A DNA stretch of 64,000 nucleotides, taken from Trichoplusia ni. Taxonomy: Eukaryota > Arthropoda > Insecta > Lepidoptera > Noctuidae. Both the position numbers and the translations under genes were made by a program. Positions within the stretch are counted from its first letter, which is position 1. Every line of letters begins with the position of its first letter. The stretch spans positions 2,418,001-2,482,000 of the forward strand of contig NC_039479.1 in the NCBI RefSeq assembly GCF_003590095.1, given 5' to 3'. Below the pieces are notes generated by a model. That model was not told the DNA's origin and searched no databases. It saw only the letters and a program-made list of their open reading frames with translations. Below, piece by piece: positions 9,345 to 20,726 of this stretch.

Positions 9345-10631
9345 TTATCTAAGGTTCTTTTTGACAGCTTCCCCGTATTCTTTTGCGCCTGCGTCGTTTT
9401 CCTCAGCGCCTGGCAATGACCCGCATTGTTTCACCCACCTCTGAATGTTTGGGAAACTTGAAATGTCCCATCCTACTGCCTAGAATGAAAAAAGGGTAAT
9501 AATAGTTTAGTAAAAGGGTATTTTATTGAAGCGTATCATAAGTTTATTTAGACCGTCATCGTCTGACAGATTTTCAAGAAATATTAAATACGATTTTTAA
9601 ATTCTATCACATTAAAAAGGTAGGGACAATCAAAAGCACTTGAGATGATGAAATGCACTGTAGGGGGGACTAGTAATAAAAAGCCTACTGGTAAGTGACG
9701 TCAAAGGAGATTTTAAAATTACTATAACCCCTTCATTTGTTGTTTACGAAATAGAATAAAAAAAGTTTCCAATCCCTTTGGATTTTTTAGACGGACTAAA
9801 CATACCTATCTATGATACCTGTTTTTGTCAAATTGGTACTCAATTGATACCAACTATATACTATATACTTCTCTTTTAAAGTTAGTCATATAGATATCTT
9901 ACCAAAATGCTTGACAGTGTGGCATAACTTGCTGTGTCAGCTACAGTAGGGTTGTCTCCAGCCAACCATTTTGTGGAACTTAGAAATATGTCAAGGAATC
10001 CGAGCGTTGTGTTGAAATCATCTTTTAATGGCTTTTGGATTTCCGTAGCTCCTGAAAATAATATTGGAGCCTGGAAATGTAATTACTTAATTAGTAGTAA
10101 TTGCTTAACTTAATGCTAAACATGTATTAATTAACAACCGTCTCAGCCAATCAGACCCAAAAGCGTCTTTGCGACAAATGACCTTGTAAGACTCAAACAC
10201 TTGTTGGAATACGACTGTCCAATTTCCAAACGATTTATGACTAAAATAAAAAAAACCTATTAAAGGAAAAAAGTTACAAATGTACTCACACAAATAGCTC
10301 TCATCTTCACATTTAGAAAGGTTGCGTCGAAATACAGTCTCTGGTTGACGAACGCTCGCTTCTGTAAATCTTTTGGATAAAACTGTTCGTCTTTCCCATA
10401 CTTATCAGCCAAGTAACATGCGATGGCACGACTTTCCCATAATATAAAACCATTGTCCTCTAATGTAGGTACACAATGCTGAGGATTTATTTTCAAGAAA
10501 CTCTCCTTCAAGTTATCTTTCTTAAAAGTGTTTACTGGTTGTATTTCTATAGGTAACTGAAGGTACCTTGCTGCAAGCAAAGCTCCACGGGAAGGCCCGC
10601 TGACCGTAAAGTGATACAGTTTAAGCGACAT
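9345..10631 (-). CDS. Glutathione S-transferase (delta/epsilon-like), GST1
   Basis: Three exons: 10631-10290 (342), 10070-9903 (168) and 9479-9345 (135 bases), all in phase 0, giving 214 residues. The enzyme conjugates glutathione to electrophiles in the cytosol. The N-terminal thioredoxin-like domain has candidate catalytic Ser11 in SGPSRG, His52 in NPQHCVPTL, and E66-S67-R68 in LWESRAI, the glutathione site of insect-specific GSTs. The C-terminal helical domain holds KPLKDDFNTTLGFLDIFL, then AVGWDISSFPNIQRW. The start is the ATG opening MSLKLYHF. Exon sizes are identical to GST2 next door (tandem duplication). Class (delta versus epsilon, or an unclassified lepidopteran group) cannot be fixed by eye. 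Confidence 0.92.
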
Positions 10632-11156
10632 TATTAAAAAATATGAACGAACTAACTGCTAACCTAACTTATTCAAACTGATTACCTATATAGAAATAAA
10701 CTGGTTTATGCTTATCACTTTATTTGACCATTATAACGTATCTCCATTTATAATCAGAATGACTTGGGTATTTTATGGCAAGAACACAGTGTTTTTAGTT
10801 TGTACTGTCATCGGCTTTGCTGATACACAGTACGATAATTTATTACGGAATCTACAGTAAACAGCTGTAGACGGGCACAGCTGGGGGAAGGCTAATGACG
10901 TGATAAAAAAATGTTATCAGTTATTTAAATTATGCGTTTTTATTAAGTCATCCCATTTAATAAAACAAAATTTTCACCAATAATGCCACTATATGTGTTT
11001 ATTTTAGATAATAAAATTTATCAACCATACCAAATAATTATAAAAATGTAAGCACCTCAAATATGATAGCACATAATAAATTTAACAGTAAAAAAATAGT
11101 TTAAATCATTTATACATGGCATAGGTACATATAGCATTTCTTTTTTATTTAACATT
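10632..11156. other. Spacer between GST1 start and GST2 stop
   Basis: About 525 bases containing the 5' flank of GST1 and the 3' flank of GST2. It includes a small palindrome-like motif acagctgtagacgggcacagctg around 10859-10882. I see no gene. A clear antioxidant-response core was not found. Confidence 0.6.
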
Positions 11157-12317
11157 TTATTTCAGATTCTTTTTCACAGCTTCACCAAAAGCTTTAGCAC
11201 CTTCGTCGTTTTCGGCTGCTCCTGGCAATTGGGAACATTCTTTCAGCCATCTCTCAATGTTTGGAAAACTTGAAATATCCCAGCCAACAGCCTGCAATAC
11301 AAGAGAGTATATTGCTCAAAATATATTATTTTTAAACCTTTGTCGCGATTTTTCACTGTGCTCATCAGGGTCCATAAACATTTGATTCTTGCCTGTTTTT
11401 TTCTTTTTTAGGTTTATCATAAAACAATAAATAATTAAACATAAAATACTTTGAAAATCATTGCATCAGTTGCAGGTATGTGAGTATGTATAAAAATGAC
11501 TGAACTATTCTTCTGGTACACACTATTGGATGATTATGATATCAGCATTATTTAAGAGATTCAAGACAGTCTGCACAGACTGCTAAGCAGTTGTAGATAG
11601 TTTTCTTGTTCAACTGCAGGGTAAATGCCACCTATTTATTTGCACCCACTTTGATATTATAGGAAAGCATGTATTATTTTAAGTAATAATAAACACATTA
11701 CCAAAATGCTGGTGACCGATGCATATATAGATGTATCAGCAATTGTCGGATGGTTTCCAGCTACCCACTTTGTGTCATTCAGGAACATATCCAGGAACCC
11801 TAGAGTTGTGTTCAGGTCATCTTTCAATGGTTTCTTTATTTCGGTCTCTCCAAGAAATATAATTGGGAACTGGGAAAAGAATATTTTAATTATCACTCAT
11901 TAACTTAGTAGAGCTCCACTCCCAAGTACTTACGGTCATAAAAACAAAAAATCATGTATTTAGCAGTACACTTACACAGATAGCTCTTATTTTTACAAAA
12001 AGCGTACATCCGTCGAATTGCAGCCTCGAGTTAACGAGCGCCCGCTTTTTCAAATCCTTGGGATAAAACTGATCGTCTTTCCCATACTTGTCGGCCAAGT
12101 AACAAGCGATAGCACGACTTTCCCATAGTATAAAACCATTGTCGTCTAATGTAGGGATGACATGTTGAGGATTTATTTTTAAGAAACTCTCCTTCATTTG
12201 TTCTTTTTGAAACAAATTAACTATTTCAACATCGATCGGCACTTCAACAAGCCTAGCAGCTAGCAGAGCCCCACGCGAAGGACCGCTGATAGGAAAATGG
12301 TACAGTTTTACAGACAT
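11157..12317 (-). CDS. Glutathione S-transferase (delta/epsilon-like), GST2
   Basis: Three exons: 12317-11976 (342), 11869-11702 (168) and 11291-11157 (135 bases), all in phase 0, giving 214 residues. It is a paralogue of GST1. Motifs are Ser11 in PISGPSRG, NPQHVIPTL (His52), LWESRAIACYLADKYGK, then IRAIC at the exon 1 end, FPIIFLGETEIKKPLKDDL, and AVGWDISSFPNIERW near the C terminus. I chose the ATG at 12317 (MSVKLYHF) rather than one 15 codons upstream because it matches the family start and the paralogue. The intron between exons 2 and 3 contains position 11605, the site where the duplicate copy carries the mag-like element. The gene is divergently placed 439 bases from the zinc-finger gene. 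Confidence 0.93.
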
Positions 12318-12756
12318 TTTAGTAAATAAATAAAAGTTTAATTTTAACCGAAGTTGTGACAAGGGAAGTTTTTCAAACTTTCTAATAAGTGAAAGTTGTC
12401 AGCCAACTCAGATCCAACTGTTAGCTCCTCCGTAGATTAAACAATAATACATCATTTGAGACATTTCGTTTACGTGACCTCATTTACTCTTAAATGAAAT
12501 GTTCATCCTAATCTTCCATCAACTCTTGCTCCTTTTTTTATTGCAAAAACTCAAGTCCAATGTTATTTCTTTTGAATATGACACGATTAAACTCTGCGTG
12601 AGTCGGAGTGTTTGCCTTTGTTTATTTTGTCGTTAGTGTCAAAATTGTCAACAACACGACAAGCAAGTGTTGTTTGTTTATTTTTACAAGTTTTGAGTTT
12701 TACCCAATTACGGGTGGATGTTCTCGCAGCTTTAATTTTATTTATGTACCTCAAAC
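12318..12756. promoter_or_regulatory. Head-to-head intergenic region, GST2 and zinc-finger gene
   Basis: These 439 bases separate two divergent start codons, so both promoters must lie here or overlap. It is A+T-rich without an obvious TATA pair. The bidirectional role is inferred from gene order only. Confidence 0.5.
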
Positions 12757-15700
12757 ATGAATAGAAACATCTGTAGAGTGTGTCTAAATGAGGATCTGTT
12801 AATAGATATATTTAAGAAGTCGGGAATTCTTATGATATCTTCGAAAATAATGTCTCTAGCCAAGATAAATGTGAGTTATTTTAGACATTCATTTAGATTA
12901 TGATAATATTAATTGTTATACATTAAGTATGGGCATTTATAATGTTCTTTTTGTTGAATTTTTTAGCGCGAGAACTTAAAAAAATATGAAAGTTATTAAT
13001 TTCAAGTTTGTTTCAACTTATTTTCAGATATCACCGGATGACGAATTACCAAACATGATATGTTTGAAATGTGTTCAAAAACTAGATGAATGTATAGAAT
13101 TTATTGATCTTTGTAAATCATCTGATATTAAATTAAGAACCCTATTCCTTGGTAAAGAATCAAAATTACTTTTTGATAACGTATTGAATGATGACGAACC
13201 GTCATCACCAAAAAGTGAAGCAGACAAGTAGGGTTGCCAACTATACTGTTTTAAACAGTATTATACTGTTTTTCACTAAATTATACTTTTTACTGTTTTA
13301 CAAAAAAAAAGTATACAAAAATACTGTTTTCAGCATCGAAGCAGACGCTCAAAAATTTTTTTTGTCAGACAGAGGGCGCTCACTGCGCGCTCACTGCTGC
13401 AGCTAAAAACAAATCAAATCACACTAAGTTTCTGAACGAATCTGTCACTGTCAGTGTGCCTACTGTCACTGTCAGTGACAAATATTCAAGACTGTCAGTG
13501 TCATGTCATTCGTGTATGTTACAATTACTACTACGTTAAGTTCGTTATCAATATTTAACCGTTTTTTTGTGTGGAGTGAACCCTGTAGTGATAAGCTTAG
13601 TGTACAAAAGATGGAAAGTGATAGTGACACTACTCCTACAACGCCAAGAAAGAAAGCCAAACTATCGAAGGTAAAGCAAAAATATAAGCACGAATGGGAA
13701 TGCCAATATGACTGGTTAACGAGTGATCCACTGTGCGAATATAATGCTAAATGCAAAATGTGTGCTTTAACATTTACAATTTCTCACGCAGGTGTTGGGC
13801 AGGTTCGGAACTTTCGTTTGCATCTTGCTTGATTTCCACTTATCAATTTTTGCTTAAATAATAAGATATTTTAGGTAACTATTTTACTATATTTCGTTTC
13901 CGTTTTTTTAGGTTAAACAACACTTGACCAGCAAAAAACACCAAGCAAAAATGGAAATGAGAAAATCTAGTGGATTGTTACAAAAGTTTTTTCCTAAAAC
14001 TTCTGCTTCTACATCAGGCTTGTCTTCTAATGAAGATACCAAGTTAGCAGCGGCTGAGTTAGCGATGACATACCATACTGTCAAGCATAATTTATCATAC
14101 AATAGCCAGGACTGTAGTATCAAATTAAATAAGATTATCTATGTTGATTCCAAAACAGCCACTAACTTACGATTGGCTAGGACAAAAATGGAGGCATTAG
14201 TGACCGAAGTTCTTGGCCCACATTCCTTGCAGTCTGTTATTGATCAGTTAAATAAAGACAATGTATTTTACTGTCTGCAAACTGATGCCTCCAATAAAAA
14301 AATATTAAATTGTTTCCTCTGGTAGTTCAATATTTTACCCCTAAAAGTGGAATACAACAAAAATTAATTGATTTTTATGAAAATCCAGATGAATCTGCCA
14401 ATGGTATGTTTTCAGCAATTAAAAACTCCTTAGAGTCTTTGGAACTTCCTTTCAGTCAAATATCTGGTTTTAGCGCTGACAATACTAATGCAAATTTTGG
14501 ACATAATCATTCATTATATACAAACATTTTAGAGGTTATTCCAGATTTAATAAAAGGAAATTGTCATGCCCATATTGTACACAATTCAGTGAAACATGCT
14601 ATGAATTGTTTAAATTATGACATTGAGAACATTATATTAAAAATCTATAGCCATTTTTCTGTGTCAGCATGCAGAAGAGAAGAATTAAAAAGATTTGTAG
14701 CACTTGCTGAAGGAGAGTTTCATGAAATAAAACGACACATAGGAACTCGTTGGCTGTCACTTTTACCAGCGATTGATACAATTTTGCTTAATTGGATACC
14801 AATTTGTAATTACTTTGTTGATTTGGATGTTGACTGTCCAATGGTTATTCAAAATTTATTAATGTTAGATGATAATGTTAAAATAAAGTTATTTATAGTT
14901 ACCTTCTGTATGCTAGTCATATATTAAATGTTTTCAATAAAACAATTAAGAAATTAGAAGGAAATGATGTAACAATTTTAGATGTTTATAACACTATGAC
15001 TGGTTTAAAGACTGAGCTAATTCAAAGAAAAAATGATAATTATTTTGGCCATGAAACAAAAAAGTTTTAAATACCATTAGAGAGTCTTCCCAAGAAGTTT
15101 TTAATAGAACTATTAATAACTTTATACTTTTTATTGAAAAGGCTAATTTGTATTTAGAGAAATGGTTCGATTTCAGTCAGACTAATTGGCTTTCTTTAAT
15201 TAGCTGTTTGTCATTGAAGTCTGCAGTGACATTTGATCATTTTGAGAAAATTATAGATAATCTAAATTTATATAGACTCAATATTGGTATGGATGATTTA
15301 TATTCAGAATTAACAAATTTTAAAGTAATTTATGAGAAAATATCAGAAGACAAAATTTTACTGAAATGAGTACTGGCCAAAAATGGAGCCATTTATTAGT
15401 TAACACTGCAGAAGAATTTAAAAACATTACAAAAATAGTCTCATATCTACTTTCTGTTCCCGCCACCTCAGCATTTACTGAAAGAGTTTTTTCAGTAATG
15501 AATGCTAAGTGGCGGGATGATAGAAACAGAGCATCCATCAAATTAATAAAAAACGAGCTCCTCATTTATTTTAACTTTGATATAAATTGTGATGAGGCAT
15601 ATGAAATTTTTAAAAAAGATTGTGAATTAATACGTTGTGCGAGAAGCTCAAAAAAATATGTATTTAAAGCAATAAATAAATAAAATACTGTTCGTTTTTC

Positions 15701-17328
15701 TAAAATACTGTTTGATAATCTTCATAGACCTGAATATACTTTTTTTCTTGTAAAAAAAGTTGGCAACCCTACAGACAAGATGTTATTCATTGATGAGAGT
15801 GTAGATCACAGTACTATAGAGCAAACAAACTTATTAGAAGACCTGAAGGAAAAAGAAAAATGGGGGGAAGATGTTAAGAATAATATAAAGATAAATGGCA
15901 AAAAGACAAGAAAGCAACAATGCTTCACTTGTGGAAAAGTTATGTCCTCAAGGCAAGTTGTATTAATTTACAATCAAAAGTGAATAAAAATCTAGGTTAG
16001 TGAATCTATATAATAATAAAAGAGGGGCTTTTTTCATGCATTTTGCAGCACCACTCTTAGGATAGGTGCAGCTGTAGAATAATAATTATTTATTTTCGAA
16101 TTATTTAATTGTTTCTTTGTCATTCCAGATTTCGTCTAAAGACTCACATGAGAACTCACACTGGAGAACGACCATTTTCCTGTCCACATTGTAACAAAAA
16201 CTTTTCACTGGCCCAGAATTTAAAAGTTCACTTAAGAACACACACTGTAAGTTCATATTATTGTAAAAAAGTTAGGATTGTTTGTGATATAATAACTTTT
16301 TTTTTCTTTGTCTTTCTTGACTTTACAAATTCGGATTTTAAAATGTTATAAAATAAATGGCATAAGTATGTAATATTCTGGTTCCCAGGGAGAGAAGCCA
16401 CTGCAGTGTTCAGTGTGTGGCGAATCGTTCGCGCAGTCGGCGGGACTAGCGGCCCACCGGCGAAAGCACACGGGACAGATGCCGTACCACTGTGTGCTGT
16501 GTCCTCGCTCATTCCGAACTGTGGGCCATTTGCAATACCATACTAGGTAATTTTTATCACCTGATCTTATGTAGGGCAATTTTGAAATGATAACTTCTTT
16601 TTGGAGGGTAAACCGCTTCGTAACGTAACCGGATATGGCGAGGCGCACACTGCGCGATCAGGAACATTCCTCCTCGCCAATAGTTAAAGTTATATTTTTT
16701 ACTTAGTGCGACTCTTGTTCAAAGCTAGATACCTGGATCACGAAAAATAATGAAGATAAATACAACTTAGATTCAGTATTACATCAAAATTTATTAGCAT
16801 TTAAATAAAACCGAGTGGTTGAGGTCGCCACGCCAAACCCACTGTGCGCGACGTGTCGCGGGTTTGATCCTCGCGTAGGTCAAGAATTTGTGTGATCCAC
16901 GAAAGCTTGTCCTGAGTCTGGGTGTCTTTGTGCATGTGACTTGAATGTTAGTAAAACCCTCCGCGAGACAAGGATTAAGTTCCTTAATGCGGGAGTCGAT
17001 TTAAAAAAAGGTTTTTTTTTTCAGACGACACACAGGCGAAAAGAATTTCGAATGCGACACTTGTGGCCGTGCTTTTATAACTCGTAGCGATTTGAAGCAG
17101 CACTTGTTGACGCACACTGGGGCCAGGCCGCATGTCTGCTGTGTCTGTGGTCTGCGACTAACCCGTGCGTCGCACCTGAAGCGACACATGCTCCTCACAC
17201 ACAACGGAAAAGATTACTCTTGTGATCACTGCCCTTCAAAATTCACAAGAAAGTCAGATCTCGCTAGACATGTGAAAACACATGACAAAAAAGAATCTAT
17301 TTCAAATGTTAATGAGGATACGCAGTAA
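12757..17328 (+). CDS. ZAD-C2H2 zinc-finger protein, coding exon interrupted by hAT
   Basis: A nuclear DNA-binding protein of the insect ZAD family. Exons: 12757-12870; 13028-13228, continuing after the transposon at 15780-15952; 16129-16246; 16389-16546; 17025-17328. Leaving out the insert and one copy of the 8-bp duplication gives one open frame of 355 residues. The N-terminal ZAD zinc ligands are CRVC (residues 6-9) and the CLKC pair. Seven C2H2 fingers follow, linked by TGEK/TGER-type linkers, the first starting CFTCGKVM and the last CDHCPSKF. The first finger is completed only if the intron 15953-16128 uses a GC donor (AG|GCAAGT). As assembled, the transposon's first bases TAG stop the ZAD part directly after SEADK. 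The fingers are uncorrupted, so either the insertion is recent or polymorphic, or the distal part is still used. Confidence 0.85.
13440..13505. repeat. CACTGTCAGTG subterminal repeats in hAT
   Basis: The motif ctgtcactgtcagtg recurs within about 65 bases, partly palindromic. hAT elements commonly carry subterminal repeats that bind transposase; that role here is inference. Confidence 0.55.
13612..15683 (+). pseudogene. hAT transposase, several frame breaks
   Basis: Segments read in order. The N terminus holds a BED-like zinc finger: CKMC, then LTSKKH after a short intron 13803-13911 (CAG|GTTCGG ... TTTAG). A central catalytic region includes LQTDAS, FSADNTNANFG, CHAHIVHN and GTRWLSLLPA. The C-terminal hATC dimerisation region contains VPATSAFTERVFSVMN. 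The frame changes near 14310, near 14900-14930 and after 15070, and a stop precedes the last segment (15366). The protein is therefore not translatable as assembled. Domain order and termini make the hAT assignment firm; activity is unlikely. Confidence 0.85.
16808..17004 (+). repeat. tRNA-derived SINE-like repeat in zinc-finger intron
   Basis: An A-box-like stretch (gagtggttgaggtcgcc) is followed at the expected distance by a B-box-like ggtttgatcc, then a tRNA-unrelated body ending gcgggagtcgattt. Related copies occur at 29562-29700, 33691-33765 and 40610-40818. It lies in the last intron, just before the final acceptor. Confidence 0.55.
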
Positions 17329-17444
17329 ATGTACTTATGTCGTGGGATAAGATTGTATTTTAATAATTATAATTATTCTAGACAAATTCAATATTTTGTA
17401 TGTCTTTATATTGATTGATGTTCTGTGATAATGTGTATAGCATT

Positions 17445-17450
17445 AATAAA
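17445..17450 (+). terminator. Poly(A) signal of zinc-finger gene
   Basis: AATAAA lies 117 bases after the stop codon and is the first canonical hexamer downstream. Confidence 0.5.
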
Positions 17451-17993
17451 TATTTTAATAACTTGGTTGTGTATAATTTAATATTAATTATGAAGTTTTT
17501 GTGTAATCTTATTATCTTTCCAGTTTAGATGTAAAAGGTCTAACATCGGATTTTATTAGGCAACTGAGGCAATGCCTATTACTGTGGTATTATTTTTCGC
17601 AATATCTGTCTTTACTTTTACCAATTAATTTCGACTGATTTTAAAACCCAGTTTGTATATCGATAACAACAAAAGGGATTTTTACCGAAATCGGTCGGTA
17701 ACACTATTGAGAATGTCATTGAAATCTGTCCACGCATACTGTCAACATAAATATTTTAATGGCAACTCGTTCATATTCAAAATTTGAATGAAATCGTTAA
17801 CGCTTCATTGTCGTGTTTGTTACGAGAGCTGCTTTTCTTTGTGATATTCTAGAAAACTCACAAAAGTGCGCATTTATTTATAAACGCATTGAAATAAGCA
17901 TCGTCCGAGGTTTGTTTAGACGTATCGGGTTTGGACTAAAAAGGTGAATTGCGTCTGAATCGGCAGTTTAAAATTGTGCCAGCTGTCATCACC

Positions 17994-18968
17994 ATGGCGA
18001 GAGAAATATACTATTCGGAGAAATATTTTGATGAGGAACACGAATACAGGTAATTGTTACTTAAAACCATAGGATTTGTAGTTATACACTCAATGTTTGT
18101 ATTATAACCTATATTATAGTTATAAGTATTGAAAGGTTATAGGGTTAATTCTTGTTCCCACGGTGTTCTAGAAACGCCGGTGTTGATCGGTTAGTGCGCA
18201 TACGTTGGTATCATGGGTTCTATATGATCGTTTCTCATTAATAATATCTTTGCTTGCTTGGTCTCTTGGGGTTGTTTTTGGTTTTTGTTGTTTAAAAGTT
18301 TTTTATTATGTTATGTCCTTGTTACAAATTAAACTTAGAATAGTATTCCTAATGGAAACTGTATTTTATTCTGCTTGTCACAATATTATAGTATTTGATG
18401 AATTCTACATTCACAACCATTCTTAAAAAACAAACAAACATAAATAATAATAGCATCATTCAGTTATTTCATGCCTTTTTGTCAATTCTAGGCATGTGGT
18501 TCTGCCCAAGGAGATGGTGAAGCTTGTTCCAAAGAACCACCTGATGTCAGAGCAGGAGTGGCGCAGTATTGGTGTGCAGCAGAGCCAAGGATGGGTGCAT
18601 TACATGACGCATCAACCTGGTAAGCTAGAAGACTGTTTGTTGTATCACAATATGATTGAACAGAAATCTCTGTTATGTTTAACAGTCAATTAATGTATGC
18701 ATGTTCCTTTTCCAAATATACTTTTTAATTTTAGTTAGTTGTTTTTATTTGACAGGCACATTTTGAATAATGTTTAAGTTTATGTCGACCAGATAATGCC
18801 AATCAGGATTTGGCGTTCTATTTAACATCTTGTATTTAAGTCTGCAACCCTGATTATTATTGCCTTACCTCTTGAACCTTACTGCTCTATGAAGTATCTA
18901 TAAACTTTTTATGACTGTTTCCAGAGCCTCATATCCTGCTATTCCGACGAAAGAAGGAGAAGAAGTGA
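17994..18968 (+). CDS. Cks: Cyclin-dependent kinase regulatory subunit CKS1
   Basis: Three exons, 17994-18049, 18492-18619 and 18925-18968, give 75 residues, the normal size for this family. CKS proteins bind cyclin-dependent kinases and phospho-substrates and act in mitosis and SCF-dependent turnover. The family signature is complete: IYYSEKYFDEEHEYRHVVLP, then HLMSEQEWR, GVQQSQGWVHYM and EPHILLFRRKK. Codons are split at both junctions (AG|G giving Arg, G|AG giving Glu). The start is the only ATG upstream of IYYS (MAREIYYS). It is very close to animal CKS1. Confidence 0.96.
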
Positions 18969-20720
18969 ATAAAAGGAGTTGCGGTTTATTGTATAGTTCT
19001 TAATTGATATTAGGTTGTAATCTAGATGTTATAAATGTTGCCCATGATCAATGATGAATCTCTTGCTCTTATGGCTTACTTACTGATGCTCAAATATAAT
19101 ATTACATGTTAAAAGAATTCAAAATAACTTAGTCAGTATCTTAACAGTAGCCACAATTTACAAAAGCAATGTTCATATATTATTGTGAAGTCTTTCAAAA
19201 TGGTAGATTTTATCTCTCTGATTTATGGTTAGTATTATCATATTTTTATAATTTGCTGAATAATAATTGCGATTACCTGAAATTCCAATAAAAGTAGAAA
19301 TGAAAGTTTTATATTTTCTGCAAATACATGCAGCATTATAATGATGCAGTGAATTACAGTTTGAATTAAGCTTTTGTATGTATCAAGACAATTTTAATAA
19401 GGAAATATCTGTAACAGGCCTAACTAATGCCTATTAATTGATTCACAAACATTTTAATGATACATTTTATAAATATTTCATGTAATTGTCAATATCAATC
19501 AATCAACAGTTACTTTTAGAGAATTTTAACATTTCATATTGTATTTGTTTTGTCATCACATTATTGTAGGGTTGTTTTTAATAATAAAATGTTATTTGTT
19601 GTCTGGAACTAGCATATAACACTGTATCATAGTATACCGTCATTTTTTTAAGGGCTTTACTGATCTTCATTCCATATTAATAAGTTTTTAAGAAGCATGG
19701 ATTTAGAACTGTATTCTCTTGTATAAATTATATAATTAATAGGCAAACTTAAAAAAAAAGATGTTTAAATTGTCACTATGTATTGTTCTAGATCAATGCT
19801 TCTTTGTCTTTAATTAGTCATTAAATGTTAAGAAAATCGTAACTGTTTTAGTGTCATTTAGGATCTCTGTACATGACACAATGTAAATTTCCAAATAGCA
19901 ATTCCAATACTGCCATACTCTAAAATCATAGAGGCTTATGAACTGGTGTGCCTTTGAATATAACTTGTTGGGCATTGGAAACTTGCATTGCCTGGTGTAC
20001 AAGTGCCTAATTAACAGTTAATAAGCACCAACAACCTGCATAGGTACACAGCCATACTTAGTTACAAAACAGCAACATTAACATTTTACAATGTAAATAA
20101 AGGTTTGTGTCCTAGCAATAACAATTTCTCTATAGTTTTATTATTGGACCATTGAATTCATAGATTTATATTAGCGATTTTCACATAGTGCCTTTGTAAT
20201 TAGAATTTATGGAGATTGTGATAAAACTGACATAATGTAAAATATAACAATGAAATCTGGTGTATATTAATTTTGACCTTTTTACCCTACTGTCTTAATC
20301 TGAGACGCGCATGTTGTATATAAGTAGTTATCGGGATATTGGCAGCACTTTTGTTATTAACACAATAATTGGAATAAATTATTTGGTGCTATGTTATATG
20401 GGTGTTTTATTTATAATAGTTATTGTAACTTTAGATTATAGTAGTTTTTTTTTTAACATGGAGAGGTCTAGTTGTAGATTTTGGAATAGATACAACAGAT
20501 ATAGAAACGAGGATAATTGCAAAGCAATAATGCCTACTCTTTTTTTTCATGGGATTAGACCTGTCACCTGGTCATTTGGTATAGGTACAGCATACAGAGA
20601 CCTTGTTGAAATCTTGAAAATGAGATTGGGCATCTACCAGGTTTTGGGCAGTCTAAAACTTTTCAAAATTATCTTTAAGGAAAAAAAATATTAAAAATCA
20701 ATATTAACAGGTGGACAAAT
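18969..20720. other. Convergent spacer between CKS1 and SUPT7L
   Basis: 1.75 kb holding 3' untranslated sequence. AATAAA hexamers at 19287-19292 and 20096-20101 are candidate CKS1 ends. A 127-codon frame at 20311-20694 is hydrophobic, A+T-driven and unrecognised; I do not call it a gene. Confidence 0.6.
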
Positions 20721-20726
20721 TTTATT
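20721..20726 (-). terminator. Poly(A) signal overlapping SUPT7L stop codon
   Basis: On the minus strand the stop reads inside AAATAAAA, so a canonical AATAAA overlaps TAA. If used, the 3' untranslated region would be only about 10-25 bases. Confidence 0.4.

Larger units (their letters stand above)
13229..15771 (+). mobile_element. hAT DNA transposon with 8-bp target duplication
   Basis: 2543 bp flanked by the direct repeat cagacaag at 13221-13228 and 15772-15779, the 8-bp duplication typical of hAT elements. The termini are inverted repeats: tagggttgccaact at the left and its exact complement at the right (15758-15771). Subterminal copies of atactgtt occur near both ends. Inside is a degraded hAT transposase in the same orientation as the host gene. 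It interrupts a coding exon of the ZAD zinc-finger gene. Confidence 0.93.

Noticed and set aside
10105..10293. Separate 62-codon frame beside GST1 exon 1
   Set aside because: It is intron sequence in GST1, the same stretch as the read-through in the duplicate copy.
20311..20694. 127-codon frame between CKS1 and SUPT7L
   Set aside because: A+T-driven hydrophobic composition, no motif, no splice or start support, and it lies in a convergent 3' region.
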